Origin: Phocoena phocoena
Taxonomy: Eukaryota; Chordata; Mammalia; Artiodactyla; Phocoenidae
NCBI RefSeq assembly: GCF_963924675.1
Contig: NC_089220.1
Span: 113,042,697-113,106,696, forward strand
Reading direction: 5' to 3'
Length of the DNA stretch: 64,000 nt
Positions 59,816 through 64,000 of the stretch are shown piece by piece (position 1 is the first letter of the stretch; every line of letters begins with the position of its first letter). The notes beneath the pieces are model-generated. The model worked only from the letters and a program-made list of their open reading frames with translations, did no database searches and was not told where the DNA came from. The position numbers and the translations under genes were made by a program.

Positions 59816-60030
59816 TGGGGCTTCCCTGGTGGGAAGAGAGTCCGCCTGCCGATGCAGGGGACACGGGTTCGTGCCCCGGTGCGGGAAGATCCCACATGCC
59901 GCGAAGCAGCTGGGCCCGTGAGCCATGGCCGCTGAGCCTGCACGTCCGGAGCCTGTGCTCCGCAACGGGAGAGGCCGCAACAGTGAGAGGCCCGCGTACC
60001 GCACCCCCCCCCCCACACCAAAAAAATAAA
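59816..60030 (+). mobile_element. CHR-2 tRNA-derived SINE with damaged A-box region
   Basis: Begins 'tggggcttccctggtgggaa' and goes straight to 'gagagtccgcctgccgatgc', lacking the usual 'cgcagtggtt'. It then continues normally to 'ggcccgcgtaccgc' and a C run (60003-60014, broken only slightly) before the A tail. Target-site duplication aaaataagcccgg/aaaataaggccgg at 59803-59815 and 60031-60043. Confidence 0.95.
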
Positions 60031-60043
60031 AAAATAAGGCCGG

Positions 60044-61730
60044 AAAACTAGGGATGAGTAACTCCAGGATGAAGCATGAGCTGGGCGGAGAGGATATCTA
60101 TGTGGAGAGCACACAGGCCAGAGTCAAGGAGGCGGTGGCTTCCTCAGCCCTGAGCCAGGGTGTGGCATCCTGCCCTCTCCCCATCCTACCACTGTTCTAT
60201 AGGGAGTGGGTCTTCTTTACAGAATTCTTGAGCATGATTGAAGTTCAGTAATCATAGTCAAGCCCCCTTGTTTGTCAAAATACAATTTTTTTATTGCTTT
60301 CTTTTTCAAAAGCACCACTGCTCATTAGAGAAAAGTTAGAAAATAGAGACAAGTGAAAAGAAGAAATGGTAAAATACCCATAATCTCACCTACTTTGAAC
60401 GATCACCAATAACACCATGTTAGATAAGTAAAGTATCCCCCTAGATAAATAAAGATTTCTTTTTACAATTTGTATAGCATTTTACACCATGAACACCATG
60501 TTTGATAATTAGAATACCCTCCTCAGGAAATATATATCTGTATATATGTTATTATATATAAGAAATATATATTGTACTATATATAATATATAAGGTACTA
60601 TATGTATTATGTATAATATAATTATATACACACACACAAATGTATCTTTTTAAAGCAAAAATGGGTTCATCCTGTCTATACTGTTTTTGTGATTTTTTTC
60701 CCCCCGTCTTTTACCTAACATTTTCTGTGGTTGTAGATAGATTTCTCAACATCATTTTAATGCCTGCATACATTTCTATTACCTGAAGTACTAAGTTTAT
60801 TTAACCAGTCCCCCGTTGCTAAACACTTAGGTTATTCCAACTTTTTCTCTATTAATAACAGTGTTGTAAAGAACATTCATGCAGCTAAATATTTGCATAA
60901 ATTCTTAATGCTTTTTTGTAATCCATTCCCAGAAGTCAAATTGCTTGCAGCTTCTTGATTTCCATATGTTAGGAAAATGAAACCCAGAGACTGGCCAAAA
61001 GTACTACAGAAAGAATAAAAGGTGGTGGGGTGGCAGAACAGACAACCCAGGACCAGAGCCCAGGACTACCGGCTGTTTGCACTGTGCGAGACGAGGAAGG
61101 GACTCGCCAGATTCCTCTGACAGTTCGTGTCAGAGGATGGGGGCCAGCTGTGCAAATGGGGGATACAAATGTAGTACAACTTCTTGTAAAAGCAAATGCT
61201 CTGAATTCAGAGTCATCTATGGGAGTTACTCATCTCCTTGAGACCCAGGTCTGGGGTGCTCTTGGGATGTGTACTACATGTATCAGACCTGTCAGTATTT
61301 ACCTCCTTGGATGTTGCATCTCCATACCTTCTTTCTCTCCTGCTGGCCACCGGCAGGATGAATTGGGATATAAATGTTTTTTGAAGTTTTATAGGAATTT
61401 CCTTGCCTATTACACAGTGGATACTTCTCACTTAACATCTCTGCCCTGAAGGTATTTGGAGGACAATTCAAAGGCTTCAGAACAGAAAAACAAATTTTCA
61501 TATTTGTTAGAAAGCAGGGTAAGATTCATCCCATCCACTACCCCCCACCCCACCCTCTTGGTACAATTTAAACTGAGCCACCTAGTGACTAAATCTGTAA
61601 ACCAATGACCTTCCCCACTGAGGAGGGAGGTGGCTGGGTAGGGAAGGGGTGCTGGGTCAGGCAATAGAGGAATACAGGGGCGGGGCGGGGGTGGTGTAGA
61701 AGAAAGGAGAGGGCATGCAGTGAGTCGACA
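60044..61730. other. Intergenic sequence without recognised genes
   Basis: 60525-60640 is an AT-alternating low-complexity tract ending in a short CA run. 60290-60960 looks like old repeat sequence not assigned to a family. The 139-codon frame at 61030-61449 has no recognisable domain. Confidence 0.45.
60525..60640. repeat. AT-rich low-complexity tract
   Basis: Irregular tata/atat runs, with several self-complementary segments, ending in acacacacac. Confidence 0.85.
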
Positions 61731-61737
61731 GAGGGTT

Positions 61738-61890
61738 AGCCTGGGAGTGAGCAGACTGGGCTCCAGCTCTGCCAGTGCTGTGTGGCTTTGAAGAAGTTGC
61801 TTTCCTACTCTGGTCCTGTTTCTTCATCAATTAACCAGGGGCACCAGACCAGATGAGTTCTAGTGTCCCTTTCTGCTTTAGCTGCTCTGC
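61738..61890 (+). repeat. MIR SINE fragment
   Basis: 'ctgggctccagctctgccag', 'gctttgaagaagttgctttc', 'gtttcttcatcaattaacca' in MIR order. Confidence 0.7.
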
Positions 61891-61894
61891 TGTT

Positions 61895-63045
61895 TTCCTC
61901 CCTCATTTGATAAAATGTGTTTAGTAACATGGTTTAGAGCATTCCTTTTGTGACTTCTGACAATCTTTTGTGTTTTCTGAATCTTATAGATGAGTATTGA
62001 TCCTGCACTAATGCCATGGAAAGACTCCAAGGCAAACTTTGATGTTCTGATGCCGGTGTCGAAGTCCTTCAGTCACCTCTCCTATAGCAACAAGCTCTCG
62101 TTTCTAGTTGACCACGCCCCCTGTATTTAAAACCTAGCACATGGGGGCCCCTAGGAGCGAGGAATGTCTGCCTCACACATACTTGGATACTTCCCCACTT
62201 CTTCCTCCTTTCTGCAATGCCTTTGGGTCACCGGGGACTACAGAGTTGGCAGGGAGATTTCATCCAGCATGGCAGCCTAATCAAGGGTTATACTGAAAAG
62301 GGCTCTAAGCCCCTCCCATTCTCAACCAGAAAGATCACCATGTCTGCCCTGAGGAAGGAATGTGGGAAGCAGTGGCATCACCATTTCTCACCCTCCCCGA
62401 CCTTCTCTATGAAAACCAGCATGTTTGTTCCGGTTCCAGCTTTCCGAAGGGTTCCTGTGCTCCACGATGGAGATACAGAAAACCAGCTGTCTCAAGGAAG
62501 ATGAGCTGAGGGGGAAGGAGGGGTTGTAAAAGCAGGGCTGCATGGCACCCGAAGCCTGCTCACAGCTTGGAGGCAAGTTGTCTCCTATCGCCTGTACACT
62601 TGACTTCCTCAAATTTTCTCCTCTTAGGTGGTGGCTTATCCTCTCCAAGCCTTCTCTTGATGTTCATTTAAAATTTTCTCCTGTATCACATTTTGCTTTG
62701 AGGAGGTAGGGTGGGTACTCACAGAGCGATTGGCTCCAGGCCTCTGTTTATCCATCAGGAGGATGCTGGCTGGATCATTTCTGGCCCGGAAATTGGAACT
62801 TCAAAGAGAATCCACTATCTTCTGGCAACAAAAGATTTAGAAGCTGGCACACAGGGAAATGTTTGACATTTCCCCTCATTCTTTCCATGGGAATACAAAG
62901 TAAAGCAAGTTTAAAATGGCTATTAGTGGAACTGTAAGATGTGGAGCAGAAAACCCCAGCAGGGTTTGAAAGCAGACTTCCGAGACCTGGAAGGAGCATG
63001 CAGCTTAGTTCGTGGCTGTGTGAGTACTGGACACGCCAAGATCTA
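61895..63045. other. Intergenic sequence without recognised genes
   Basis: Mostly unique. The frames at 62217-62504 (plus) and 62388-62648 (minus) overlap in opposite directions and have no domains. Confidence 0.5.
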
Positions 63046-63049
63046 GAAT

Positions 63050-63240
63050 TGGGAAGCTGGAGCTATACTTTCAGCCTTGTCACTCACTGAGAAAGTCACT
63101 TCCCCTCTCTGGGTCTCAGTTTCCCCATCTGTTATCTGCCCTGCCCACCTCAAAGGGTCTTGGGGATGATCTAATGAGAGAAAGGATGTGAACATGCATT
63201 GGAAAGAAGGCTCAAGAGCTATATAAAAGGAGGGAATGAT
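63050..63240 (+). repeat. MIR SINE
   Basis: 'cagccttgtcactcactgag', 'ctctctgggtctcagtttcc', 'cttggggatgatctaatgag' and 'ggaaagaaggctcaagagct': core and flanks of MIR in order. Confidence 0.8.
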
Positions 63241-63244
63241 TGTT

Positions 63245-63825
63245 TGTTTTCGTAAGTGGAGTTGTCTCTTTGCCATCACTGCTGGAGAGCTGTTTGGACC
63301 ATAAGTATTTGGCCTCTGAACTTTCCCTCTGGACCGGAGCAGCTGTGGGTGGCAGGAATGTGGGGAGGGAGGAAATATCAGAGTTAGCAAGCATGGGCCT
63401 CAGTCTAGGACTTGGCCAGGTTTCTAGGGGGAAAAAAAAAGTCTCAAGTAGCTCTTTGTGGTCATGAAGAACACACTTATGTGATTGTTTTGAATGTTTT
63501 AGAGTCTGAAGAAAATCTTTAAGGGACATATCATAATGGACAACAATAAAGTTACTCATTGAACCAAGGCTGCACAAAACCACACGAAATGGGGAATAGA
63601 AGAAAGTATCTAAACAATTCAACACTCCTCATCCTTCTGACATGCACACGCACGCAGGTGCAGAGATGATTTCATCCACCATGATTCAAATAGCAGTTTG
63701 AACTCTTCCCTCTTTGCACCTACTCAGAGCCTTTCCAGTCTTCAAAGTGCTTCCCAATTTCTTTGTCATTTTATACTCTGTGCCAAGCACAGTATCTGGC
63801 ACTCGGTAAGTTTCTGATCAATGAA
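63245..63825. other. Intergenic sequence without recognised genes
   Basis: Unique or unassigned. A short L2/MIR-like piece ('atctggcactcggtaagttt') lies near 63792-63815. No gene-like frame. Confidence 0.45.
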
Positions 63826-63834
63826 GTACCAACC

Positions 63835-64000
63835 AGTCTGGCGTATATGGTTACAGAAATGGCCCCCAGTGAATCATTCCTCTCTGAATCCATGTCCTTG
63901 TGTAGGTTCTTCTACGTTGACTCTAGGCTTGGCGCCATGATTTGCTTTGGCACCAACAGGACCTTAGCAAACGTGATACAAACAGGGGCTCGAAAAACAC
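63835..64000 (+). mobile_element. Old LTR fragment, MLT1-type, cut by the window end
   Basis: 'cttctacgttgactctaggc', 'ttggcgccatgatttgcttt', 'ggaccttagcaaacgtgata' and 'acaggggctcgaaaaacac' match the 5' half of MaLR LTRs. The element continues beyond the window. Confidence 0.6.

Noticed and set aside
61030..61449. 139-codon plus-strand frame as a small gene.
   Set aside because: No recognisable motif, no supporting splice or promoter context, and the length is reachable by chance over a 64-kb window.
32000..64000. LARP6 or another neighbouring gene upstream of UACA.
   Set aside because: No recognisable domain or exon with splice signals. In human the next gene is, from memory, tens of kilobases further away.

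Overview
This is mammalian nuclear DNA, and almost certainly from a cetacean, most plausibly a toothed whale. The evidence is the tRNA-derived SINEs. At least thirteen copies carry the CHR-1/CHR-2 head (a 'gcttccctggtggcgcagtgg' A-box region and a 'ggttcg' B-box). The roughly 205-bp CHR-2 subfamily, typical of whales and dolphins, is the commonest and usually has intact target-site duplications (TSDs). There is no prokaryotic gene organisation.

The one protein-coding feature I can support is the first coding exon of UACA (uveal autoantigen with coiled-coil domains and ankyrin repeats, also called nucling) on the minus strand. It covers 31669 to 31589, encodes 27 residues beginning MKSLKSRLRRQD, and ends at a consensus GTGAGT donor. 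It lies in the only clear CpG island (about 31060-31930). Two CCAAT boxes, inverted relative to the gene, sit about 210-250 bp upstream of the ATG, and no ATG precedes the start for about 400 bp.

1-31588 is therefore the 5' part of UACA intron 1. It is AT-rich and filled with repeats: MLT1-type LTRs, hAT-type DNA elements, MIR, L2, L1M fragments, four CHR-1 SINEs and one CHR-2 SINE. I found no further UACA exon.

31930-64000 is the flank upstream of UACA and shows no convincing gene. Its largest object is a near full-length LINE-1 on the minus strand (about 53225 to 46345). It retains a 5' region, an ORF1 remnant, and ORF2 endonuclease, reverse-transcriptase and Cys-rich parts. It is broken by stops, by a CHR-2 SINE insertion, and by an Asp-to-Asn change in the catalytic FADD motif. 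The rest is CHR SINEs, MIR, L2, old LTRs and simple repeats.

I see no previously undescribed gene system. The most useful leads are the UACA promoter architecture (possibly bidirectional), inverted SINE pairs that could form dsRNA in the UACA intron, the layered L1/SINE insertion, and several small tandem duplications. Repeat family names come from recalled consensus sequences, not a library search, so boundaries of the old elements are approximate.
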